A stretch of DNA of 64,000 nucleotides from UBA3006 sp031401235. GTDB lineage: Bacteria > Actinomycetota > Acidimicrobiia > Acidimicrobiales > Ilumatobacteraceae. The stretch lies in contig JANNRJ010000004.1 in assembly GCA_031401235.1 (NCBI GenBank), forward strand, positions 4,008-68,007, given 5' to 3'. Both the position numbers and the translations under genes were made by a program. Below, in pieces: positions 8,038-16,098 of the stretch. The notes beneath the pieces are model-generated. The model worked only from the letters and a program-made list of their open reading frames with translations, did no database searches and had not been told where the DNA came from. Position 1 is the first letter of the stretch. Each line of letters starts with the position of its first letter.

Positions 8038-11000
8038 TCACCGTACACGCTCCACAGTTAAAGCAATCGGAGTTCCATCAAGTTCGGTTGTTGGGGTCAG
8101 TGAATTGTCCCAGACGACGCTCAATGCCAAGGTTTCGCGCATCAGAGTCGGCATATGAGCATCAACTTGGTCGCGTAGGGTCCGTGACGCTCCGAGGGTA
8201 AGCAGGATCCGATCCGTGACGGCCAATCCGGCCTCACGGCGGGCCTGTTGGACGAGCCGAATCACGTCGCGGGCGGCTCCTTCGGCTTCAAGTTCAGGGG
8301 TCATGGTGATGTCAAGGGTCACCATTCCTTCGCCGTCGCTCAAAACGGATACTGCCGATGCCTCATCGTTACTGAGTGCTGCTTTGCTCACCTTGAAGAA
8401 ATACTCATCGGGGTGTAGCTCAACTTCATCGATCAATACAACTTCCCCTCTTTTTGTCCATTCACCTCGTTTAAATGCGGCAAATAAAGATGGGGTTTTC
8501 GTCCCCAATCGAGGGCCCAGGAGTTCTGGACGCAACTGAAGTTCCTTCCGCGGTAGATCACTGACATCGGTAGTGAGAATGACATTTCGCACATTTATCT
8601 CATCTGATATCAGTGGAATGAATGGTCTCAGCAACTCGGCAATCGGGGATGCAATGACCACCGACGCAAGTGGCAATCGAACCCGAAGTCGGTGCGACTT
8701 GCGCAACGACAACGCAGTGGAACAAACGTCGCGAACTTGATCCATCACTATCATCAAATCTTGGTCGTCGACGAAGACTTCGAAATTTGGCCATGACTGC
8801 AGATGAACACTGCGCTCGCCGGTGAGTCCTCGGAATATTTCTTCTGAGGTAAGTGGCAATAGCGGAGCGGAAATCAAACTGACGGTGTGCAACACGGTGT
8901 GCAAGGTATCGATGGCATCTTTGTCACCTACCCAGAATCGATCCCGACTGCGACGTATGTACCAATTTGTCAACACATCAAGAAATGTCCTGATCTTCTG
9001 GCAGGCAACAAACAAATCGTAGGCGTCAAAAGCGAGTGTGGTTTCGTTGACTAGTGTTCGCAATTTTGTGAAAATATAGCGATCGAGTACATGCGCGCTG
9101 TTGCTTCGAAGTTCGCCACTCGTTTTTTCGGCATTGGCATACAGCGACAAAAAATACCAACTGTTCCACAACGGAAGCATCACCTGTCTGACAGTGTCTC
9201 GAATTCCCTCTTCGGTCACCGCAAAATCTGATCCTCTCAAAATCGATGACGAAAGCAGGTACCAACGCATTGCGTCGGCGCCATGAGTATCGAACACCAT
9301 CATCGGATCGGGATAATTTCGCAAACTCTTGGACATCTTTTGCCCATCGCCTCCAAGAATATTTCCGTGACTTACACAAGTAGAAAACGCTGGACGATCG
9401 AATAGCGCCGTGGCGAGCACATGCAAGGTGTAAAACCAACCACGAGTTTGCGGGATGTACTCAACGATGAAGTCACCGGGATGGTGATGCTCAAACCATT
9501 CTTGATTCTCAAACGGATAATGCACCTGAGCGAATGGCATCGAACCGCTCTCGAACCAGCAATCAAGGACTTCTGGAATGCGACGCATCATCGATTTTCC
9601 GGTTGGGTCATCCGGGTTTGGTCTCACCAGATTGTCAACGGCCGGACGATGCAATTCGGTGACAGTTCCGCCAAAATCACGCTGGAGGTCACTGATACTG
9701 CCGTAAACATCGATTCGTGGATAGGACGAGTCGTCGCTCTTCCACACCGGAAGCGGTGAACCCCAAAAGCGATTGCGACTGATATTCCAGTCGCGAGCGT
9801 TCTCTAGCCATTTTCCGAAACTTCCGTATTGCAAATGCTCCGGAATCCAGCAAATCTCATCGTTCAATTCCAACATCCGTTGTTTAATCGTCGCAATATT
9901 GACGAACCATGACGAGACCGCCATATAAATGAGTGGCGTACCAGTTCGATAGCAGTGCGGATACGAGTGGTCGTAGGTCTCGTGTCGCAACACCACTCCC
10001 CGCTGTTTAAGTGCGCGAATGATTTGCGGGTTGGCATCAAAAACCAGCGTGTTCTGATAATCGGGAACTGCAGCGGTGAATCTTCCGCGGCTATCCACCG
10101 GCACGACTAAATCGATACCAGCCAGATCACACACTCGTTTGTCATCTTCGCCGAAGCCGGGGGCAAGGTGGACAACTCCCGTGCCCTCGTCGGTGGTAAC
10201 AAAGTCACCTGCCAGAACGGTGAAAGCATTTGGTTGATTCATGAAGTACGGAAACAGCGGTGTGTAGCGACGACCCACTAGGTCGGCACCGGTCATCGTC
10301 GCCACCGTCACGCCACCGTCCAGTTCCTTGGCGTAGGCGGCTAGTCGGGATTCAGCCAAAATATATGTGTGGTTGTTTAGCCGCACCGCGGCATAGACAA
10401 CGTCTGGCGCAACGGCGAGGGCCAAATTGCTTGGCAGTGTCCACGGCGTGGTTGTCCAGGCCAGCAATTCTTCGCCGCTGTCGAGTTGGAATCCAATTGT
10501 CAATGCCGGGTCTTGAACTTGTTTGTAGGCATCGTCCATTTTTGTTTCGGTATTTGACAACGGGGTTTCAAGCGCCCACGAGTAGGGCAACACTCGAAAA
10601 CCCTCATAAATGAGCCCCTTGTCCCATAACGTCTTGAATGCCCACATCACACTCTCCATGTACGACAGATCAAGAGTTTTGTAATCGTGTTCAAAATCAA
10701 CCCAGCGGGCCTGACGATTCACATATCGCTTCCAATCATTGGTGTATTGCAATACGGACACCTTGCAGTAATCGTTGAATTTGTCGATTCCATAATCGGT
10801 GACGGCCTGTCGTCCGGAAATCCCGAGTTGACGTTCGGCTTCTGCTTCGACCGGCAATCCGTGACAATCCCAACCAAAGCGACGCTCCACTCGCTTTCCC
10901 CGCATTGTTTGATATCGGGGAACAGCATCTTTGACAAAACCGGTCAATAGATGTCCATAGTGCGGTAGTCCATTGGCAAACGGTGGCCCATCATAAAAGA

Positions 11001-11139
11001 CAAACTCGTTGTCACCCGATTTTCCGACATCAATCTGGTCTACAGAAGCGGCAAACGTGCCGTCGGTTGCCCAGTAATTCAGCGTGCGCGTTTCAAGTGC
11101 CGGAAAGTTTGGCTGAGGGTCGACCTGCGGATAACTCAC
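8038..11139 (-). CDS. ileS: Isoleucyl-tRNA synthetase
   Basis: Class I aminoacyl-tRNA synthetase that charges tRNA-Ile, 1033 residues. The ATP-binding HIGH motif appears as HYGH (60-63) after FYDGPPFANG. The CP1 editing domain fills about 190-400. KMSKSLRNYP is present around residue 600, followed by the anticodon-binding and C-terminal regions. The length and KMSKS context look like the eukaryote-like IleS2 type that is often intrinsically mupirocin-tolerant; that subtype is inference. GTG at 11139 has no Shine-Dalgarno but lies 8 bases after TACACT, suggesting a leaderless transcript. The gene follows yggT by 29 bases and precedes the DksA-like gene by 60. Confidence 0.97.
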   Translation of the reverse strand: MSYPQVDPQPNFPALETRTLNYWATDGTFAASVDQIDVGKSGDNEFVFYDGPPFANGLPHYGHLLTGFVKDAVPRYQTMRGKRVERRFGWDCHGLPVEAEAERQLGISGRQAVTDYGIDKFNDYCKVSVLQYTNDWKRYVNRQARWVDFEHDYKTLDLSYMESVMWAFKTLWDKGLIYEGFRVLPYSWALETPLSNTETKMDDAYKQVQDPALTIGFQLDSGEELLAWTTTPWTLPSNLALAVAPDVVYAAVRLNNHTYILAESRLAAYAKELDGGVTVATMTGADLVGRRYTPLFPYFMNQPNAFTVLAGDFVTTDEGTGVVHLAPGFGEDDKRVCDLAGIDLVVPVDSRGRFTAAVPDYQNTLVFDANPQIIRALKQRGVVLRHETYDHSYPHCYRTGTPLIYMAVSSWFVNIATIKQRMLELNDEICWIPEHLQYGSFGKWLENARDWNISRNRFWGSPLPVWKSDDSSYPRIDVYGSISDLQRDFGGTVTELHRPAVDNLVRPNPDDPTGKSMMRRIPEVLDCWFESGSMPFAQVHYPFENQEWFEHHHPGDFIVEYIPQTRGWFYTLHVLATALFDRPAFSTCVSHGNILGGDGQKMSKSLRNYPDPMMVFDTHGADAMRWYLLSSSILRGSDFAVTEEGIRDTVRQVMLPLWNSWYFLSLYANAEKTSGELRSNSAHVLDRYIFTKLRTLVNETTLAFDAYDLFVACQKIRTFLDVLTNWYIRRSRDRFWVGDKDAIDTLHTVLHTVSLISAPLLPLTSEEIFRGLTGERSVHLQSWPNFEVFVDDQDLMIVMDQVRDVCSTALSLRKSHRLRVRLPLASVVIASPIAELLRPFIPLISDEINVRNVILTTDVSDLPRKELQLRPELLGPRLGTKTPSLFAAFKRGEWTKRGEVVLIDEVELHPDEYFFKVSKAALSNDEASAVSVLSDGEGMVTLDITMTPELEAEGAARDVIRLVQQARREAGLAVTDRILLTLGASRTLRDQVDAHMPTLMRETLALSVVWDNSLTPTTELDGTPIALTVERVR

Positions 11140-11147
11140 GGGTCGTC

Positions 11148-11153
11148 AGTGTA
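11148..11153 (-). promoter_or_regulatory. Candidate -10 element of ileS (leaderless)
   Basis: TACACT on the minus strand ends 8 bases before the GTG of ileS, with no Shine-Dalgarno between. It lies in the 29-base gap after yggT, so ileS probably has its own promoter at the end of the division cluster. Confidence 0.45.
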
Positions 11154-11168
11154 GAAGAACTTGAGTCT

Positions 11169-11423
11169 TTAGCACCCAAGGATGAGGCGTTGAACCACAA
11201 TATTGAGGAACAACAACACCACAAGCGGGGACAAATCAAGCGGACCAAATGCCGGTAACGATCGGCGCACGGGAGCAAGCACGGGTTCGGTGGCAACATG
11301 AACCAAGCGCAAAATCTGACCCATTGGACCATTGGGGTTGATCGGGAACCACGACAACAGCACCCTGGCCAAAATTAGTAACGAAAATATCTCGGTTACC
11401 GAGCACAGCAGACTGACGATCAT
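11169..11423 (-). CDS. YggT family membrane protein
   Basis: 84-residue membrane protein with two hydrophobic segments (about residues 5-27 and 58-80) flanking a loop with SWFPINPNGPMGQILRL and the arginine block PVRRSLPAFG, which are typical of YggT (CcmI-like, also called YlmG). Members sit beside sepF in Gram-positive division clusters and are linked to division or envelope organisation, without a defined biochemical role. It is the last gene of the dcw run, 24 bases after sepF. The DivIVA (wag31) gene that often follows yggT in actinobacteria is absent here; ileS follows instead. Confidence 0.9.
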   Translation of the reverse strand: MIVSLLCSVTEIFSLLILARVLLSWFPINPNGPMGQILRLVHVATEPVLAPVRRSLPAFGPLDLSPLVVLLFLNIVVQRLILGC

Positions 11424-11447
11424 ATAACAGCCGTACCAAATGTATTG

Positions 11448-11987
11448 CTAATCGCGATTGACACGCGCGCCCGGCGGTTTGATCAGAAACACACCTGCGG
11501 CAACTTTTTCTAGAACGCCAGCTGTCACGTACACCAAGCCGCTGACAAAATCTAATAGGCGACGTGCCGTATCCGCATCCGCGGAACCAAGATTCATAAT
11601 TACCGGTTGACCTTCGCGGTAATGATCTGCAATTTCTTTGGCTTGATCAAATCGAGACGGACGAATCGTGACAGGTTCGGCAATATTTACAGGAAGCGGA
11701 CGCACGGTTGGTGACTGCCGATTACCACCAACTGGTCGAACGTGCACGCTTGAGTCGTCCCGAGGCGGCGCTGATCTTCGCTGAGGGGCGGGCCGATCGT
11801 TGATGTATTCGTCGTCGTAATCGTCGTCGTCATATTCGTCATTTGACTCAACCACTCGGCGGCGATCGCGGACCTGACGATTTGGAGGTTCTCGTCTGGC
11901 GGGACGCTCGCGAGCAATCGATGCGTCGTAGTCGTCGTATACGTCGTCTGGGCCTAAACCCAAATAATCCATGGCCCGACGAAACAT
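11448..11987 (-). CDS. sepF: Cell division protein SepF
   Basis: Peripheral membrane protein that anchors FtsZ in bacteria lacking FtsA. The N-terminal amphipathic helix begins FRRAMDYLGLG. A long disordered section (about 20-90) is rich in Asp, Tyr and Arg, encoded by runs of GTC/GTA-type triplets. The conserved C-terminal SepF domain (about 95-175) follows, with ITIRPSRFDQAKEIADHYREG and the dimer core around RRLLDFVSGLVY. I place the start at the second ATG (11987), because AAGGGG is well spaced for it and too close to the ATG at 11993. It sits between yggS and yggT and substitutes functionally for FtsA, which is absent. Confidence 0.94.
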   Translation of the reverse strand: MFRRAMDYLGLGPDDVYDDYDASIARERPARREPPNRQVRDRRRVVESNDEYDDDDYDDEYINDRPAPQRRSAPPRDDSSVHVRPVGGNRQSPTVRPLPVNIAEPVTIRPSRFDQAKEIADHYREGQPVIMNLGSADADTARRLLDFVSGLVYVTAGVLEKVAAGVFLIKPPGARVNRD

Positions 11988-11998
11988 CGACATCCCCC

Positions 11999-12688
11999 TT
12001 ACTTTATCTCATCGGGCGTCAACCGTGACGGACGGTGGCCAAACAGCGCGGTTCCCACGCGAACCAATGTTGCCCCCTGTTCAACCGCAATTTCAAAATC
12101 TCCGCTCATTCCCATCGACCGCTCGAGTAGTCCAAATTCGTTGGCAAGATCGTTAAGGAGCCCGAATGCGCGACGAGTGAGGGCAACGTCTCCACTGGTC
12201 GGACCAATAGTCATCAGGCCAGACACCTGCAATCCACCTGTGCGCGCCCGGGCCAGCAACTTGGGGACGTCGTTGGGATCACAACCCGCTTTGGACGGTT
12301 CATCAGTGGTGTTCACCTGCAACATGATCGAGGCAAATTGGGACTTGGTCCGTGTGGCGGATCGTTTTATGATTTCGTCCACTACTGAGGCGCGATCCAC
12401 CGATTGCCATACATCCACAAGGTCGATCAGCGACTTCACTTTGTTGGATTGAATTTGGCCAATGAAATGGACCGGCAGCCGCTGACTCGGCTCAACGAGA
12501 GCGATTTTTTGAATTAGCTCCTGGGCGTAGTTCTCGCCTACCCCATCACAGCCAGCGTCATAGGCATTGATCATCGCCTCGGCACCCCAAGATTTGGTTA
12601 CCGCAACAAGTTGTACGCCGACTCCACCCAATTGATGGATCCGTTGACGAATCTCGTCTACTCGCTGTCGTATTCGGTCAACGTCCAC
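11999..12688 (-). CDS. YggS/PLPBP family pyridoxal-phosphate-binding protein
   Basis: Single-domain TIM-barrel PLP carrier involved in vitamin B6 homeostasis. The 229-residue product has the PLP lysine in LVAVTKSW (Lys32), followed by GVGENYAQEL, HFIGQIQSNKVK, VNTTDEPSKAGC and the phosphate-binding MSGDFEIAVEQGATLVRVG region, quoted here in shortened parts. GTG at 12688 is the start, 21 bases after the ftsZ stop. The gene between ftsZ and sepF is conserved across actinobacteria and Firmicutes. The multicopper/laccase-domain gene (pgeF type) that often accompanies it is missing. Confidence 0.94.
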   Translation of the reverse strand: MDVDRIRQRVDEIRQRIHQLGGVGVQLVAVTKSWGAEAMINAYDAGCDGVGENYAQELIQKIALVEPSQRLPVHFIGQIQSNKVKSLIDLVDVWQSVDRASVVDEIIKRSATRTKSQFASIMLQVNTTDEPSKAGCDPNDVPKLLARARTGGLQVSGLMTIGPTSGDVALTRRAFGLLNDLANEFGLLERSMGMSGDFEIAVEQGATLVRVGTALFGHRPSRLTPDEIK

Positions 12689-12709
12689 TTTCGGGACGAC
12701 TAAAACTTG

Positions 12710-13798
12710 CTATTTGAGAAACGACGGAACATCGAATTCGTCATCGTCATCCGAGCCCGAGTCGGCTCCTCCGAAGAGTTCCTTGAGTCGATGGCTCTTC
12801 GTATCGACCCGACCGTCGCCACGGGAAATTGTGCGTGGAGCTCCAGCATCCCATCGATCAAATCCAGCGGCGATAACAGTGACTCGAATCTCATCGTCGA
12901 GCTCATCATCGATCACGGTACCAACAATGATCAGTGCGTCTTGATGAGCCACGGCATGGACTACTTCGGCGGCGGCATTGAGCTCGAACAGTCCCATGTC
13001 GGAAGGACCTGCCACATTGAGCAGGATTCCACGCGCGCCATCGATGGCCGCCTCCAACAATGGCGAAGTAATTGCCGCAACTGCCGCATTGGTCGCTCGA
13101 TTGTCGCCTCTGGAGCTACCGATACCCATCAACGCGCTCCCGGCGTTGGTCAGAATCATTTTCACATCGGCAAAGTCTGTGTTGATCAAACCTGGAACTG
13201 TGATTAACCCCGTAATGCCGGAAACACCCTGCAACAAAATGTCATCAGCCATCTTGAATGCGTTGAGCAAACTTGTTTTCTCGGTCGCCACGGTGAGCAA
13301 CCGCTCGTTTGGAATAACAATGAGTGTGTCAACTTTGTCTTTCAACTTGGCAATTCCGGCGTCTGCTTGCACAGACCTGCGGCGTCCTTCAAACGCAAAC
13401 GGTCGAGTGACGATACCTACCGTAAGCGCACCGGCGGCCCGGGCAATCTCGGCAATAATCGGCGCAGCACCCGTACCAGTCCCACCACCTTCACCAGCAG
13501 TAATGAAAACCATGTCGGCGCCACTAACGGCTTCTTCGATTTCGCTTCGATTTGCTTCCGCGGCAGCGCGACCAATTTCGGGATCACTTCCCGCTCCGAG
13601 CCCGCGCGTTAGGTCACGACCAATATCTAGTTTAAAATCGGCGTCACTCATCAATAGTGCTTGAGCATCCGTATTGACTGCGATGAATTCGACACCCTTA
13701 AGGCCAGCATCGATCATGCGGTTGATTCCATTCACACCGCCGCCACCAACACCGATCACTTTGATCACTGCGAGATAATTCTGCGGTGCTCCAGCCAT
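12710..13798 (-). CDS. ftsZ: Cell division GTPase FtsZ
   Basis: Tubulin-like GTPase that forms the division ring. 362 residues from ATG at 13798. That start is chosen because GGAGGAG lies 9 bases upstream and the protein then begins MAGAPQNYLAVIKVIGVGG as usual; an in-frame start at 13828 would place the ribosome site inside the coding region. The tubulin signature GGGTGTG is near residue 105, the T7 region is intact, and the conserved C-terminal peptide DVPSFLK, which binds SepF in actinobacteria, ends the protein. The 114-base gap upstream carries a direct repeat and a possible promoter. Confidence 0.98.
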   Translation of the reverse strand: MAGAPQNYLAVIKVIGVGGGGVNGINRMIDAGLKGVEFIAVNTDAQALLMSDADFKLDIGRDLTRGLGAGSDPEIGRAAAEANRSEIEEAVSGADMVFITAGEGGGTGTGAAPIIAEIARAAGALTVGIVTRPFAFEGRRRSVQADAGIAKLKDKVDTLIVIPNERLLTVATEKTSLLNAFKMADDILLQGVSGITGLITVPGLINTDFADVKMILTNAGSALMGIGSSRGDNRATNAAVAAITSPLLEAAIDGARGILLNVAGPSDMGLFELNAAAEVVHAVAHQDALIIVGTVIDDELDDEIRVTVIAAGFDRWDAGAPRTISRGDGRVDTKSHRLKELFGGADSGSDDDDEFDVPSFLK

Positions 13799-13884
13799 TA
13801 GTAATTCTCCTCCAGGTTGACACCGCAATTTACTAGCGGCGAATTCAGGGTAAACATCATCATAAACAACATGTCGATGACAAC

Positions 13885-13909
13885 AGCCTTACACATTAGC
13901 CTTACACAT
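13885..13909 (-). repeat. 12-base direct repeat upstream of ftsZ
   Basis: The 12-mer ATGTGTAAGGCT (minus strand) occurs twice with a 13-base period just after the FtsQ stop. Downstream on the same strand are TTGTCA (13883-13878) and TATGAT (13864-13859), a possible but short-spaced (13 bp) promoter for ftsZ. The repeat could be a regulator site; nothing shows which. Confidence 0.4.
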
Positions 13910-13912
13910 GCG

Positions 13913-16090
13913 TCAGACCGATTTCACCACTGGTGTACCGCTCGATACATCAATAGAAATGATCTGTTCTGGGTTTTGCCGGCGTAGCAAAACCACTACC
14001 GAAATGAGCTTGTTTCTAATGTCAACCGGTGGGCCAAAATTGATAATCGTGCCAGTCGTAAGGGTCATTGTTAACTGATTGGGACCGGCCACACCGAGGC
14101 TGGCCACTAACCCATCGAGTTCATCAGGAATTGAAGTAGCCAGTTGGGCCGCAGCCATATATTCAATACTGGCCACTGCCCCAGCCGTTAGATTCGGCCC
14201 AATTCCAGTGATTTGGCGATATTCAGTTGGCTGTCCGATAACTACCGACAGAACTCGTCCTTCACTGTCTATAACTCGAGCCCGATTGTCGACCCCAAGA
14301 AACCAACCTGCCGGAGTTCGTTCGTCGATCTCAATAACCACACGATTCGGAAAATACGTGCGAATTCGAGCAGCTTCGACCCAAGGATTACTTTCCAGTC
14401 GACGTTCTGCGTCTCTGGTATCGACAGTTAGTACAGAGTGACCCTTCAGAGACTCGACAACGCTTTCGATGAGAGCGGCATCTGTGTATTGGGCACCCTC
14501 AACCGATACTTGGCGAACCGCCACCAGTGGTGACGCTAAAACCACAACTGCGAGAATTCCGAAGATGAAAATTGAACCAAGAAAAAGGAGCACTCGTTTT
14601 CGCCGCTTCGTTGAATTTTTTGGCACAATTCGAAGTCGAACAGACCGCAGTCTTTGCCTAAAACCGCTGAACTTGGGTGAGCCATCATCATTGGTCCGCC
14701 CATCGTCGATTCCGAGTAGTGAACCAATTTGCTGAGTTGAATTGTCGATGTCGTCAATAACTATTCGGGTCGATGTTGGCGCATGGTGAACCGTTTGCGA
14801 ACGCACATCGGCGGGAAAGTCAACATCGCTTGGTTGTCGTAACTCATCATCTTCAATGATGATCCGATCTTGTGGCCCATCTTCGGAGATAGTTTCCACC
14901 CTCGGGATTGCAATTGGGGTTCCATCACTGTTGAATGCGTCTCGAAGTTCGTCGAGCACTCCATGAGGTATGTCTTCTGTTCCGACGAAAGCCCCACCTT
15001 TGCGAATTAATGTGAGTGGAATTGTTGCGTCTCGCGGATCTGAACCGTCGTGGGATACGCCAAAGACTTGTTCCAAGCGAATTGTTGCCACACTCGTGTC
15101 GGTGACACTGCCGATGACGTCAGCCAGGTCGGGATGAGTGTGGGGATCAAAACCGACGAGTCGGATTTCGGTTCGCAATTCATAGCCGTAAGTCTCACGA
15201 ACACGATGCCGAATCTCGGCCATCAATGCCACAACATCACGAGCGGAACCGCCAATATCTGCCTGAATGAAATTGGCATGTTTTTCAGAAATGCTGGCGG
15301 TACCAAATCGAGTCCCACGAAGTCCTAATTGGTCAATCAACTCCCCTGCCGATTGCTTTCCAGGCTCAGGATTGATGAATACCGACCCCGCATTCTGGCC
15401 ACCGGGCTGATGCTCGCGTCGCCACCGAACGATTTCAGCGAGTTTTTCCTCGCCAATCGATACATCTCCCCAACTCAATTGCAGTGTTGTATTCAACACG
15501 ATGTGATGGTCGGTTAATGCCGATCCTCGAAACCGAAGCCCTAAGTCAACGGCCTGGACATTGGCTTCAATTCCCTTAATCAGGTGATACACGCGAACCC
15601 GACGCAGTGAAGCAGCCATATCCGAGCCGTGACCACCGGCATTCATGCGCACACCGCCGCCCACCGTCCCAGGTACTCCAACCGCCCACTCAAAGCCGGC
15701 TAGTCCGCGGTGGACACTTTGACGAGCAGCAACGGGCATCGACACCGAGCCGCCAAGCACCGCGATCGGATCTTCGCCAGGATCAGGAAATGAAATTCCT
15801 TCGGCAAATTCACCAAGGCTTATTGCAAGTCCCCGAAACCCTTCGTCCGCCACGAGCAAGTTACTTCCATGACCAATAACTAGCAGTGGCAAGTGCGTGT
15901 CGCGCAATGCCACGCTTACGAGATGAAGATCCTCAATCGACTCGGCGTGAACATGAATTGCCGCCGACCCACCGAGTCGATATGTCGTAAACGGCGCCAA
16001 CGGCACATTGATGGCCGCCAATTCACCGAGAATTTCAACCGCAAGTCTTATATCGTCGTCGGTTGGTTGCCTTCGTCCGATCATGTGCAT
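13913..16090 (-). CDS. murB-ftsQ: MurB-FtsQ fusion: UDP-N-acetylenolpyruvoylglucosamine reductase joined to division protein FtsQ
   Basis: One open frame of 725 residues encodes two proteins that are normally separate. Residues 1 to about 312 are MurB (NADPH-dependent reduction giving UDP-MurNAc): FAD-binding TYRLGGSA (36-43), GHGSNLLVADEG (74-85), GVPGTVGGGVRMNAGG (138-153), catalytic serine in NAGSVF (Ser236) and a late Glu308. Residues about 313-490 are a linker of unknown fold. A membrane helix at 499-522 is followed by a POTRA domain (525-593) and the FtsQ beta domain (to about 715). Topology is consistent: MurB would stay in the cytoplasm, tethered to the septal FtsQ. It lies between murC (8-base gap) and ftsZ, where separate murB and ftsQ genes usually sit. 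The start could also be ATG at 16084. Confidence 0.93.
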   Translation of the reverse strand: MHMIGRRQPTDDDIRLAVEILGELAAINVPLAPFTTYRLGGSAAIHVHAESIEDLHLVSVALRDTHLPLLVIGHGSNLLVADEGFRGLAISLGEFAEGISFPDPGEDPIAVLGGSVSMPVAARQSVHRGLAGFEWAVGVPGTVGGGVRMNAGGHGSDMAASLRRVRVYHLIKGIEANVQAVDLGLRFRGSALTDHHIVLNTTLQLSWGDVSIGEEKLAEIVRWRREHQPGGQNAGSVFINPEPGKQSAGELIDQLGLRGTRFGTASISEKHANFIQADIGGSARDVVALMAEIRHRVRETYGYELRTEIRLVGFDPHTHPDLADVIGSVTDTSVATIRLEQVFGVSHDGSDPRDATIPLTLIRKGGAFVGTEDIPHGVLDELRDAFNSDGTPIAIPRVETISEDGPQDRIIIEDDELRQPSDVDFPADVRSQTVHHAPTSTRIVIDDIDNSTQQIGSLLGIDDGRTNDDGSPKFSGFRQRLRSVRLRIVPKNSTKRRKRVLLFLGSIFIFGILAVVVLASPLVAVRQVSVEGAQYTDAALIESVVESLKGHSVLTVDTRDAERRLESNPWVEAARIRTYFPNRVVIEIDERTPAGWFLGVDNRARVIDSEGRVLSVVIGQPTEYRQITGIGPNLTAGAVASIEYMAAAQLATSIPDELDGLVASLGVAGPNQLTMTLTTGTIINFGPPVDIRNKLISVVVLLRRQNPEQIISIDVSSGTPVVKSV

Positions 16091-16098
16091 TCAATCAT

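Noticed and set aside
11800..11840. Short GTC/GTA triplet run as a microsatellite
   Set aside because: It encodes the acidic disordered segment of SepF and is interrupted; normal for the family.
12978..13664. 228-codon open frame on the plus strand
   Set aside because: It lies antisense to ftsZ in a mirrored codon frame and matches no family; ftsZ is certain.
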